Assembly (NCBI GenBank): GCA_016650135.1
Contig: JAENWH010000011.1
Span: 1-16,820 of the forward strand
Origin: Peptostreptococcaceae bacterium
GTDB taxonomy: Bacteria; Bacillota_A; Clostridia; Peptostreptococcales; Anaerovoracaceae
Length of the DNA: 16,820 bases
Direction of reading: 5' to 3'
Shown here: positions 1 through 6,544 of the stretch, in pieces
Position numbering within the stretch: the stretch's first letter is position 1
Layout: every line of letters begins with the position of its first letter
Program-made: the position numbers and the translations under genes
The notes under the pieces: generated by a model
What the model was told of the DNA's origin: nothing
The model's input: the letters and a program-made list of their open reading frames with translations, nothing else
The model's database searches: none

Positions 1-194
1 GCAAGATCCCACAAAGTGTCACCATATTTGATTTGGATTGAGGCATATTCCGGTTTTGTTAAACTGCTCGCATTATTAATTCCAAGTATGGTATTTGAGA
101 CTGTAACTAACATAAGCATCATAATGACAACAAATATTGTAAATCTAAATCTGGATTTTAATCTGTACTTTGGTTTACTATTGTTCATCTGCAT
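1..194 (-). CDS. yneA: YneA-like LysM cell-division inhibitor, partial (C-terminus beyond left edge)
   Basis: The reading frame is open from the start to the window edge, giving about 65 residues of an incomplete protein. A short basic N-terminus (KPKYRLKSRFRF) precedes one hydrophobic membrane segment (FTIFVVIMMLMLVTVSN), then an extracytoplasmic linker and the beginning of a LysM domain (YASIQIKYGDTLWDLA). B. subtilis YneA has the same layout, a single membrane anchor plus LysM, and halts division during the SOS response. Several in-frame ATGs exist at 215, 200, 194 and 188. The ATG at 194 is chosen because AAAGG sits 6 nt upstream, while 188 is also plausible. The promoter region carries three LexA-type boxes, which supports the SOS assignment more strongly than the short protein does. 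The identity as a YneA functional equivalent is an inference, because the rest of the LysM domain is not visible. Another LysM envelope protein is the alternative. Confidence 0.72.
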   Translation of the reverse strand, partial: MQMNNSKPKYRLKSRFRFTIFVVIMMLMLVTVSNTILGINNASSLTKPEYASIQIKYGDTLWDL

Positions 195-219
195 CCCCAT
201 CCTTTTACTATCCATATAT

Positions 220-233
220 AGAACAAGTGTTCT
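220..233. promoter_or_regulatory. LexA-type SOS box 1
   Basis: AGAACAAGTGTTCT is a palindrome apart from its two central bases and matches the Gram-positive SOS operator pattern GAAC-N4-GTTC. It lies just downstream of the predicted transcription start, in the leader of the LysM gene. Its centre is 34 bp from that of box 2. Confidence 0.82.
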
Positions 234-245
234 TTGATAGTTCAT

Positions 246-274
246 ATAATATCAGAACGCTTGTTCTTTGTCAA
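246..274 (-). promoter_or_regulatory. Sigma-A-type promoter of the LysM/YneA-like gene
   Basis: Reading the minus strand, a perfect -35 TTGACA (269-274) is followed by a 17-bp spacer and a -10 TATTAT (246-251). Transcription would start near 239-240, about 45 nt upstream of the chosen ATG. A LexA-type box fills most of the spacer, so repressor and RNA polymerase could not bind together. Confidence 0.8.
254..267. promoter_or_regulatory. LexA-type SOS box 2, inside the promoter spacer
   Basis: AGAACGCTTGTTCT matches GAAC-N4-GTTC, with symmetric AGAAC/GTTCT arms. It lies between the -35 and -10 hexamers of the predicted promoter, the classic position for direct repression by LexA. Confidence 0.85.
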
Positions 275-282
275 CAACTTTT

Positions 283-296
283 AGAACATTTGTTCA
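283..296. promoter_or_regulatory. LexA-type SOS box 3, upstream of -35
   Basis: AGAACATTTGTTCA keeps the GAAC-N4-GTTC core but has lost the outermost symmetric base. It lies 9 bp upstream of the -35 hexamer, with its centre 29 bp from that of box 2. The sequence supports it slightly less well than the other two, but it shares their spacing and core. Confidence 0.75.
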
Positions 297-345
297 TATT
301 TTAATAATATTATTCAGATGGCTTTATTCACTGATATTCTGCTGC

Positions 346-390
346 AAATAAAATAAAACAGCCACTCCCAAAATAAGGAAAGTGGCTGTT
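346..390 (-). terminator. Rho-independent terminator of the long operon
   Basis: On the minus strand a 10-bp perfect stem (AACAGCCACT paired with AGTGGCTGTT, at 381-390 and 357-366) encloses a 14-nt loop. It is followed by a U-rich run reading TTATTTTATTT. The 5' arm begins within the stop codon of the DUF1294 gene, so the operon ends immediately after it. The 46-70 bp between this terminator and SOS box 3 (297-345) hold nothing I recognise. The arrangement separates the housekeeping operon from the SOS gene. Confidence 0.85.
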
Positions 391-694
391 AATACAAAAC
401 TAAAAGAATGACAGTTAAAATATTTACAAAGATGGAAACAGGAATTAAGATAATAAATTTTTTATGTTTTGTTTTATGATGGAACAGATGCATTCCTAAA
501 AAGGCGCCTAACCCACCAAATAAAAAGGCTGCTATTAACAATGTTCTTTCGCTTATGCGATGTCCCTCTCCTTTTGAATTGTATTTATCCAGGCCATATA
601 GAACAAACACAATTAAATTCCATATGACAATAATTGATATGAAAATGGATATCCCTGTATCCATAAACAGCCTAAAGCTAGCCAAGTGCAACAT
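389..694 (-). CDS. DUF1294 family small membrane protein
   Basis: A 101-residue hydrophobic protein. Segments near residues 12-33, 51-69 and 79-100 could cross the membrane. Between the first two is the conserved-looking cytoplasmic stretch LYGLDKYNSKGEGHRISE, followed by FGGLGAFLGMHLFHHKTKHKKF. The D-K-x-x-A/N...R-I-x-E pattern and the GG-x-G-A-x-x-G...H-K-T-x-K-x-x-F block are typical of DUF1294 (YsdA-type) proteins, whose function is unknown. The ATG at 694 is preferred because GAGGG lies 7 nt upstream, whereas the internal ATG at residue 11 lacks a good site. It begins 17 nt after the VTT gene stop and is the last gene of the operon, its stop codon merging with the terminator stem. It may be co-expressed simply through read-through. 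No catalytic role can be assigned. Confidence 0.85.
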   Translation of the reverse strand: MLHLASFRLFMDTGISIFISIIVIWNLIVFVLYGLDKYNSKGEGHRISERTLLIAAFLFGGLGAFLGMHLFHHKTKHKKFIILIPVSIFVNILTVILLVLY

Positions 695-711
695 CTTCTA
701 TCCCTCTCTTA

Positions 712-1446
712 TTATAATTTTGTAACCTTATGATAGAACTTGTCACTTTTCCCAATCAGTTTATCTTTGTATACGATTCCTAGAACGAAACAAATACATG
801 CTAGTATGGATATAATAACAACACCGGTATAACTGCCACTCTTTAACATACTGCCGATCATTACACTACCGATCATTGACGGTAGTCTTCCAAGAAGTGA
901 AATAATGATAAAAGACCGAGCTTCCATGTCTGAAACACCTGCAATATAAGTGACTGCATCTTTTGGGATGCCAGGGATCAGAAAAATGATAAATATAATC
1001 ATAAAAACCCTTTTGCTGTTGAATTTTTCTATGTAATGGTGAGTTCTTTCCTCTCCAATCACAAGATGAATGGCATCTTTCCCAAGAACTCTGGCTAAAT
1101 AAAACGTGAGGACTGTTCCTAATGCGACACCGATAAATGTAATAAAAAATCCAAGCCAAAACGAGAATAAATATCCGCCGGCAAACTGTATCGCCTGCCC
1201 GGGTATAATGAAAATAACTATTTGAATGATCTGAAATCCAATGTAAGCAAAGATACTTGCTGATTTATATTTCAGTAAAAAAGCATTAATTGAGTCTAAA
1301 CTGTTAAAAGTCTGTATCAAATCGCGATGAAAATAAAATACATAAAAAGGGATACCTATCAGAAAAATAAGCAGAATTAAAAATTTAATTAAGGTTACAA
1401 TTAATTTTAACCTTTTTTTAGTTTTTTCTTCTTTTATGGCCGACAT
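712..1446 (-). CDS. VTT-domain (TVP38/TMEM64, DedA-like) membrane protein
   Basis: A 244-residue polytopic membrane protein. A basic N-terminus (KEEKTKKRLK) leads into a membrane segment at about 15-38. The VTT/SNARE-associated core covers roughly 65-200. It contains the re-entrant-loop signature PGQAIQFAGGYLFSFWLG near 82-99, the short cytoplasmic region after LGKDAIH, the IPGIPKD motif at 157-163, and GRLPSMIGS near 186-194. A last helix spans about 207-225. Bacterial members of this superfamily are linked to lipid transport or scrambling and to envelope homeostasis, but the exact substrate here cannot be read from sequence. The start is secured by GAGGAG 6-7 nt upstream. The stop codon of the preceding lyase gene (TGA) lies inside that ribosome binding site, so translation is probably coupled. 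Length is normal for TVP38-type proteins. Confidence 0.88.
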   Translation of the reverse strand: MSAIKEEKTKKRLKLIVTLIKFLILLIFLIGIPFYVFYFHRDLIQTFNSLDSINAFLLKYKSASIFAYIGFQIIQIVIFIIPGQAIQFAGGYLFSFWLGFFITFIGVALGTVLTFYLARVLGKDAIHLVIGEERTHHYIEKFNSKRVFMIIFIIFLIPGIPKDAVTYIAGVSDMEARSFIIISLLGRLPSMIGSVMIGSMLKSGSYTGVVIISILACICFVLGIVYKDKLIGKSDKFYHKVTKL

Positions 1447-1456
1447 TTTTTGCTCC

Positions 1457-2749
1457 TCATAATGTTATCATGTTTTTATCATAAAGTGCTTGAAGTGCCT
1501 TAATCACGCCAAATTTTGAGTGTTCATAGGTAAGCCCGCCTTGAAAATACACAATATAAGGCGGCCTGATTGGGGCATCAGCGCTTAACTCAATGGAAGA
1601 CCCCTGCACAAATGCACCAGCCGCCATAATTATTTGATCCTCATAACCCGGCATATCCCAGGGAACTGGGGTTACATGGGAATCTACCGGTGCTGCAGCC
1701 TGAATGCCTTCGCAAAAGGTAATAACTGCTTCAGCCGAACCAAGTTTGATTGCTTCAATGATATCACTTCTTGTATCCTCTGGTTTAGGGCAAACATCAA
1801 AGCCGATGTTCTGGAAAGCTTTTCCACACAATATGGCCCCTTTAAGTGCGCCGTTTACAGTTTTAGGTGCAATAAACAAACCTTGGAACATGGTACGGGT
1901 TTGTCCGAAAGTTAAACCGCATTCTCCGCCTATGCCAGGCGATGTCATACGGTAGGATATTTTTTCTATAAGATCAGCTCTGCCGGCAATATATCCCCCG
2001 GTTAACGCAAGACCACCACCGGGATTTTTGATTAATGAACCAGCTACAACGTCTGCGCCAACCTCAGTTGGTTCTTTTACATCTAAAAATTCCCCATAAC
2101 AGTTATCAACCATGCATATTATTTCAGGGTTAACAGCTTTCACCGTTGCCGCCCATTTTTCGATTTCAGGTATTGTAATGGCTTTCCGCCACCCATAACC
2201 GGTTGCTCTCTGGACAGTTATTACTCTGGTTTTTCTGGAGATCACTGCTTTTAAAGTTTCCAGGTCAATCGCTCCATCCTCTTTCAGCTCAACCTGTTTA
2301 TAGGTAATCCCAAATTCTTTTAAGGATCCTTTACCTTCTCCACGTATTCCGATAACCTCTTCCAGTGTATCATAAGGTGCGCCTGTACAATAAATCAGTT
2401 CATCTCCCGGTCTGAGAATTCCTGTTAAGGTCAGTGTTAAAGCGTGTGTTCCGTTTACAATGATTGGTCTGACAAGTGCGGCTTCTGTATTGAAAATATT
2501 TGAATAGACTTTTTCTAAAGCTGCTCTCCCGGGATCATCGTATCCGTAACCTGTATTCCAGGCGAAATGCTTATCACTTATTTTATTTTCCTGAAATGCT
2601 GACAGGACTTTATATTGATTAAATGCCATTGTATCATCAAGATCCGTAAAAATATCCATCACTTCTTTTTCGGATTTATCAATCAAATCCAGAACCTTAT
2701 CACTGATTCCCATTTTTTGCTTTAATAAGTTATGCGTGTTGGTTTGCAT
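1457..2749 (-). CDS. ynbB: YnbB-type PLP-dependent lyase (methionine gamma-lyase / 'aluminum resistance' family)
   Basis: A 430-residue protein of the fold-type I PLP enzymes. The likely Schiff-base lysine is K241 in GSLIKNPGGG. The aspartate expected to contact the cofactor ring nitrogen is D215 in MVDNCYGE. FAWNTGYGYDDPGR near 62-75 and RPIIVNGTHAL near 94-103 are typical of the family annotated as methionine gamma-lyase or aluminum resistance protein. Its relatives act on sulfur amino acids such as methionine or cysteine, but the true substrate of the YnbB branch is poorly established, so the reaction is left open. The start ATG overlaps the recombinase stop by one base (TAATG), with AAGGG 10 nt upstream, so translation is probably coupled. 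B. subtilis ynbB also lies near miaA, which supports the assignment. Length is normal and there is no sign of decay. Confidence 0.9.
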   Translation of the reverse strand: MQTNTHNLLKQKMGISDKVLDLIDKSEKEVMDIFTDLDDTMAFNQYKVLSAFQENKISDKHFAWNTGYGYDDPGRAALEKVYSNIFNTEAALVRPIIVNGTHALTLTLTGILRPGDELIYCTGAPYDTLEEVIGIRGEGKGSLKEFGITYKQVELKEDGAIDLETLKAVISRKTRVITVQRATGYGWRKAITIPEIEKWAATVKAVNPEIICMVDNCYGEFLDVKEPTEVGADVVAGSLIKNPGGGLALTGGYIAGRADLIEKISYRMTSPGIGGECGLTFGQTRTMFQGLFIAPKTVNGALKGAILCGKAFQNIGFDVCPKPEDTRSDIIEAIKLGSAEAVITFCEGIQAAAPVDSHVTPVPWDMPGYEDQIIMAAGAFVQGSSIELSADAPIRPPYIVYFQGGLTYEHSKFGVIKALQALYDKNMITL

Positions 2750-3879
2750 TATTTCTTTTCCCTTTCAATTTCCCATTCCATGTCCTTCACAAGGTCCCTT
2801 TTCACATTCATTTTATGAGCGGCATATAGCTGTGTTGTTGTAACCTGCTCGTGATCTAAAAGAGCCTGAACGTCAAAAATGGAATTGCCTCTCCCAATCA
2901 GGCTGGTTGCTGCCGTTGCTCTTAGCTTATGAGGGCTGTAACCTGCGGAACGTGAGGTTTTTAAACCAATAGACGTATATTTCTTCACCAGCTCTCTAAT
3001 TTGTCTCTCAGCCAATCTTTTGCCTTGCAGACTTAAAAATAAAGCGTCTTTATTGAACTCATCAATTGTGTCATCGTGAGGTCTTTCTTCCTTAATATAT
3101 GCCTGCACCACTTTTAAAACAGATTTATTGATTGGCATGGTGGATTCTTTTCCTCTTTTTCTGTAAATCTTAAATTCATCCCTTGAAAAGTTAAAAGAGG
3201 ATATATTCAACTGTTGAAGTTCTGATAATCTTAAACCATAAGTCAAAAAAATGACAAGAATTGCTTTATCTCTTTTCTTTGTTTTTTCCCAATACTGTTT
3301 TTCTTTATCCGTCAAAGAGTCTCCAGTAGTTACTGCATCCAGCATAACCATCACTTCATTGTCCTGGAGCGCTTTAATCTCTTTTTCTCCAGCTTTAGGA
3401 ACCTTAATAGGGTCAAATCCATCCGTAATGTTTTTTTCTATCAGCTCATCTCTATACAGATATTTGAATAAAACGGAGATGGAAGATTTCTTTCTAGCCA
3501 GTGATCTTTTGTTATTTTCATAAATATATACGTTTTTATCGGTTTCAACCTTATATCGCCTGCAGTAATCAATAAAAATATTTATATCTACTGCTTTAAT
3601 ATGATTGAATTCTTCTTGTTTTATGTTTTTTGTCAGTTTTGCCTGGGTAATATCAGATTCGTTGATTAAATAATTCAAAAAGAATTTAATATCATGAAGA
3701 TATGCGAGTCTTGTCATAGGAAGAACATTTCCCTTTAAAAAAACAAAGAAGCCGCGTAAAAATTTAGGCAACTGTTCCTCAATTTCCTGGCATTGCTCCA
3801 TAATATCGTTTTCCTTAATAATAATATTATCAGGTTTATCGCTTTTATTATGAATTTTTACTTGTTTTTCAACAGCCAT
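2749..3879 (-). CDS. Tyrosine recombinase (Xer/phage-integrase superfamily)
   Basis: A 376-residue protein. After a polar leader of about 30 residues, residues 35-145 resemble the SAM-like core-binding domain (LAYLHDIKFFLNYLI near 58-72). Residues about 165-360 form the catalytic domain. The full active-site set is visible: R217 (TYGLRLSE), K244 (beta-hairpin KRGKES), H317-x-x-R320 (SPHKLRAT), H343 (LLDHEQVTTT) and the nucleophile Y352 (TQLY). It should therefore be able to cut and rejoin DNA through a 3'-phosphotyrosine. It begins 22 nt inside the end of miaA, with GAGGAG 8 nt before the ATG, and its stop overlaps ynbB. Being locked into a housekeeping operon with normal base composition suggests a resident Xer-type role rather than a mobile-element integrase. 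Overall layout recalls the single-protein XerS recombinases, but this is inference. Confidence 0.88.
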   Translation of the reverse strand: MAVEKQVKIHNKSDKPDNIIIKENDIMEQCQEIEEQLPKFLRGFFVFLKGNVLPMTRLAYLHDIKFFLNYLINESDITQAKLTKNIKQEEFNHIKAVDINIFIDYCRRYKVETDKNVYIYENNKRSLARKKSSISVLFKYLYRDELIEKNITDGFDPIKVPKAGEKEIKALQDNEVMVMLDAVTTGDSLTDKEKQYWEKTKKRDKAILVIFLTYGLRLSELQQLNISSFNFSRDEFKIYRKRGKESTMPINKSVLKVVQAYIKEERPHDDTIDEFNKDALFLSLQGKRLAERQIRELVKKYTSIGLKTSRSAGYSPHKLRATAATSLIGRGNSIFDVQALLDHEQVTTTQLYAAHKMNVKRDLVKDMEWEIEREKK

Positions 3880-4784
3880 CTTTTTATCTCCTCAATCGCC
3901 TGTTCATCATTTTCATATTCTGAAAGATTAAACCAATTGATGTCCTCATAACGTCTAAACCACGTCATTTGTCTTTTTGCATAATGCCGTGTATTTTTCT
4001 TCACCAAATCAACTGCAAAATCTAGGTCATATTTACCCTTAATATATCCAATGATTTCTTTATACCCAATTCCCTTCATGGATATATCGGTTTCAGTAAG
4101 TCCCATATCCAGAAGGTTCCTGATTTCATCTACAAGTCCTTTTTTAAAAAGGATTTCAACTCTTTCATTTATTCTATCATACATTTCTTCCCGATTTCTT
4201 GAAAGTCCAATGATAACATAACTGTAATCCTTCGTTTTTACAAAGGATTCTTCAAAAGATTTTACCTTATCCCCAAGATGAATCATTTCAAGTGCTCTGA
4301 TAACTCGTCTTACACTGTTGGGATGGATTCGTTCCGACGCTTCCCTGTCCTTTTCAGTAAGTAAGCCATGAACAAATTCATTACCTTTTTCATTGACCAG
4401 CTTTTCCAGCTCTCTCCTATATTCAGTGGATAAAGGCTGTATTGAAAAATCCATATCATAGATCAGAGAATTCACATAAAGACCAGTACCCCCGGAAATA
4501 ACAGGAGTTTTTCCTTTTAAAAAAATGGTTTTAATAGCAAGTTTTGCTCTCTTTTGGTATTCGGCAACTGAAAATAGTTCTTTTGGATCAATTTCATCAA
4601 CAAGATAATGTTTTACTTGCGCAAGCTCTTCCGGCGCTGGTTTTGCGCTTCCAATGTTCATATATTTGTATAATTGCATTGAATCAGCAGATATGATTTC
4701 GCCATTAAAAGCTTTCGCAATTTCAATGGCATATTTTGTCTTCCCTACTGCGGTTGGTCCGCATATTATAATAATTTTATTCAT
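3858..4784 (-). CDS. miaA: tRNA dimethylallyltransferase MiaA
   Basis: A 308-residue enzyme that transfers the dimethylallyl group from dimethylallyl diphosphate to N6 of A37 in tRNAs reading codons that start with U. The P-loop GPTAVGKT lies at residues 9-16. ISADSMQLYK, with the catalytic Asp near residue 34, follows. HYLVDEIDP, the PVISGGTGLYVNSL block, RRVIRALE and the C-terminal KGIGYKEIIGY and RQMTWFRR motifs complete the family pattern. The ATG at 4784 is chosen. It overlaps the mutL stop by one base (TGATG), which implies coupled translation. A TTG one codon upstream (4787) is possible but unnecessary. Location directly after mutSL is conserved in Firmicutes. Its substrate derives from the same isoprenoid pathway as the dxs product encoded in this operon. 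Here miaA is followed by a recombinase, not by hfq as in B. subtilis. Confidence 0.97.
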   Translation of the reverse strand: MNKIIIICGPTAVGKTKYAIEIAKAFNGEIISADSMQLYKYMNIGSAKPAPEELAQVKHYLVDEIDPKELFSVAEYQKRAKLAIKTIFLKGKTPVISGGTGLYVNSLIYDMDFSIQPLSTEYRRELEKLVNEKGNEFVHGLLTEKDREASERIHPNSVRRVIRALEMIHLGDKVKSFEESFVKTKDYSYVIIGLSRNREEMYDRINERVEILFKKGLVDEIRNLLDMGLTETDISMKGIGYKEIIGYIKGKYDLDFAVDLVKKNTRHYAKRQMTWFRRYEDINWFNLSEYENDEQAIEEIKRWLLKNK

Positions 4785-6544
4785 CAAACTCTCTTAAACA
4801 TTCTTTCTATTTCATATTTGGATAATTTTATAAAAGTTGGTCTTCCATGTGGGCAGGAATATGGGTTTTCGCATGCTGAAAGATCTGAAATCAAGGCTGT
4901 TGCTTCTTCCATCGTAATGATATCTCCTGCTTTTATGGCGCTTTTACAGGATTTAGAAATGATTTTATGAATTATTTTTTCATTGGACAAATCAATGTCT
5001 TCCGATATGTTCTCAACAAAATAGGTAATAAAATCCTGTGCCTCCTGTATTGTCATAAAGGTTGGTACACCACTGATTTTGTAAGATTTTAGGCCGAATT
5101 CTTCTATATCAAAACCTGCATCGGCTAATAAATCCAACCAGGTATATGAGTTTTCCTTAACAGTATGGGAAACGTTAATCATAAAAGGGATAAGAAGTTT
5201 TTGAACTGCTTTATCACTGTTCTTATACTGTTTCATTAAGTTTTCATAAAAAATTCTTTCATGTGCAGCATGTTGATCTATCATATAAAAAGTGTTTTCA
5301 AGGGTTGCGACAAGATATGTTCCAAATATGACACCTAGCAAATCCAGTTCATTTATTGAAAAAGGCTGATGCTTTTTTTCGCCAATTTTAAATTCATCTG
5401 AATACTCGTCAGAAATCTCTTCAATGGAAGACTGTTTTATATAACTTGGAAAATCTTCCTTTTCGCGGAGTGTTGACAATAACTGTTTTATGTTAACCTG
5501 CTCCTCGCCTTCGGATTTTTTTATGATCTCAGGTTTTTTTACCTTAATTTCTGGAATTGATTTTTTTGTATTTAAAACAGCCCTAATTTCTTTTGAAATG
5601 TACTCTCTTATGAGTCTGTCATCATCAAATCGAACCTCTTTTTTGTTTGGATGGATGTTAACATCCACTTTTGAAGGATCTACCCAAATGAAAAGAAAGG
5701 CAACTGGGAATCTTCCATCAAACATTTTATCAAAATAAGCTTCTTCTAAACCTGTCTCAATGACTTTGCTTGAGATAACTCTTCCATTCACAAAGAATAT
5801 CTGATGTTTCCGGTTTGTTTTGCTATAGGAAGGTTTAGAAACAAAACCTTCCATTCTGATGAATTCACTTTCGGCAAAAACTGGAATCAGTCCTTCTCCC
5901 GTATCTCTGCTATAAACTGTTAAAACAGTATTAAATCTATCACCTTTTCCCGGAGTTGTGAATAAATTTGTTCCGTTGTTGATCAGCCTAATTATGATCT
6001 CAGGATAAGCAAGCGCCATTTTAGAAATGAAATCTATGATTAATGTACTTTCTGTACTGTCTGATTTCATAAATTTCAGCCTTGCAGGAGTATTATAAAA
6101 AAGGTCGGAAACCACCAAGGTGGTTCCGTCCGGACAGCCAACCGGTACATTTTCCTCTATTTCACCCTCTGATATAACCAGTTTGGATCCTGTTTTTTCA
6201 TCTCCTCTTTTGCTTATCAGTTCGACTCTGGAAACAGCTGAAATACTGGCTAAAGCTTCCCCTCTAAAGCCTAAAGTAATAATATGTCCAAGATCTTCAG
6301 CTTCAGATATTTTACTCGTTGCATGACGCATAAAAGCAATGGTTACCTCGTTTTTATAGATGCCGCAGCCATTATCGGTAACTCTGATATAGGATTTACC
6401 ACCATTTTTAATCTCCACTGTAATGTGGGAAGCTCCCGCATCTATTGAATTTTCAACTAATTCCTTAACAATTGAAAGAGGCCTGTCAACTACTTCTCCT
6501 GCTGCAATCTTGTCAGCAACAATTTTACTTAAAAGTTTGATCAT
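4784..6544 (-). CDS. mutL: DNA mismatch repair protein MutL with endonuclease motif
   Basis: A 586-residue protein. The N-terminal GHKL ATPase has ELVEN at residues 28-32, DNGCGI at 57-62 and GFRGEAL at 92-98, followed by the NTPARLKFMK segment. A variable linker (about 340-390) leads to the C-terminal dimerization domain. That domain carries the metal-binding nicking motif DQHAAHE with a further E four residues later (from about residue 423), and the supporting CPHGRP motif near 564-569. These show the endonuclease type of MutL used by organisms without MutH: it nicks the strand to be repaired after MutS recognises the mismatch. Its ATG overlaps the mutS stop by four bases (ATGA) and its own stop overlaps miaA, so mutS, mutL and miaA are translationally linked. 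The length is on the short side for the family but no domain is missing. Confidence 0.97.
   Translation of the reverse strand: MIKLLSKIVADKIAAGEVVDRPLSIVKELVENSIDAGASHITVEIKNGGKSYIRVTDNGCGIYKNEVTIAFMRHATSKISEAEDLGHIITLGFRGEALASISAVSRVELISKRGDEKTGSKLVISEGEIEENVPVGCPDGTTLVVSDLFYNTPARLKFMKSDSTESTLIIDFISKMALAYPEIIIRLINNGTNLFTTPGKGDRFNTVLTVYSRDTGEGLIPVFAESEFIRMEGFVSKPSYSKTNRKHQIFFVNGRVISSKVIETGLEEAYFDKMFDGRFPVAFLFIWVDPSKVDVNIHPNKKEVRFDDDRLIREYISKEIRAVLNTKKSIPEIKVKKPEIIKKSEGEEQVNIKQLLSTLREKEDFPSYIKQSSIEEISDEYSDEFKIGEKKHQPFSINELDLLGVIFGTYLVATLENTFYMIDQHAAHERIFYENLMKQYKNSDKAVQKLLIPFMINVSHTVKENSYTWLDLLADAGFDIEEFGLKSYKISGVPTFMTIQEAQDFITYFVENISEDIDLSNEKIIHKIISKSCKSAIKAGDIITMEEATALISDLSACENPYSCPHGRPTFIKLSKYEIERMFKRV

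Noticed and set aside
16..237. Plus-strand open frame of 73 residues at the left edge
   Set aside because: It is antisense to the LysM gene, spans its promoter and one SOS box, has no ribosome binding site and resembles no family I know. The minus-strand frame has clear family likeness.
297..345. Possible small gene or RNA between the operon terminator and the SOS promoter
   Set aside because: The stretch is short and AT-rich, without an open frame, promoter pair or stable stem that I can recognise.
866..1159. Minus-strand 97-residue open frame inside the VTT gene
   Set aside because: It lies in another frame of a well-supported membrane protein gene and has a composition (Cys, His, Ser rich) typical of a shadow reading.
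2749..3879. Possible prophage or integrative element around the tyrosine recombinase
   Set aside because: There is no excisionase, no phage or conjugation gene and no recognised flanking repeat. Both gene ends overlap housekeeping neighbours.
6109..6127. Inverted repeat around ACCACC-AA-GGTGGT in mutL
   Set aside because: The loop is only two bases and the arms encode a conserved mutL segment, so a stable hairpin or operator is unlikely.
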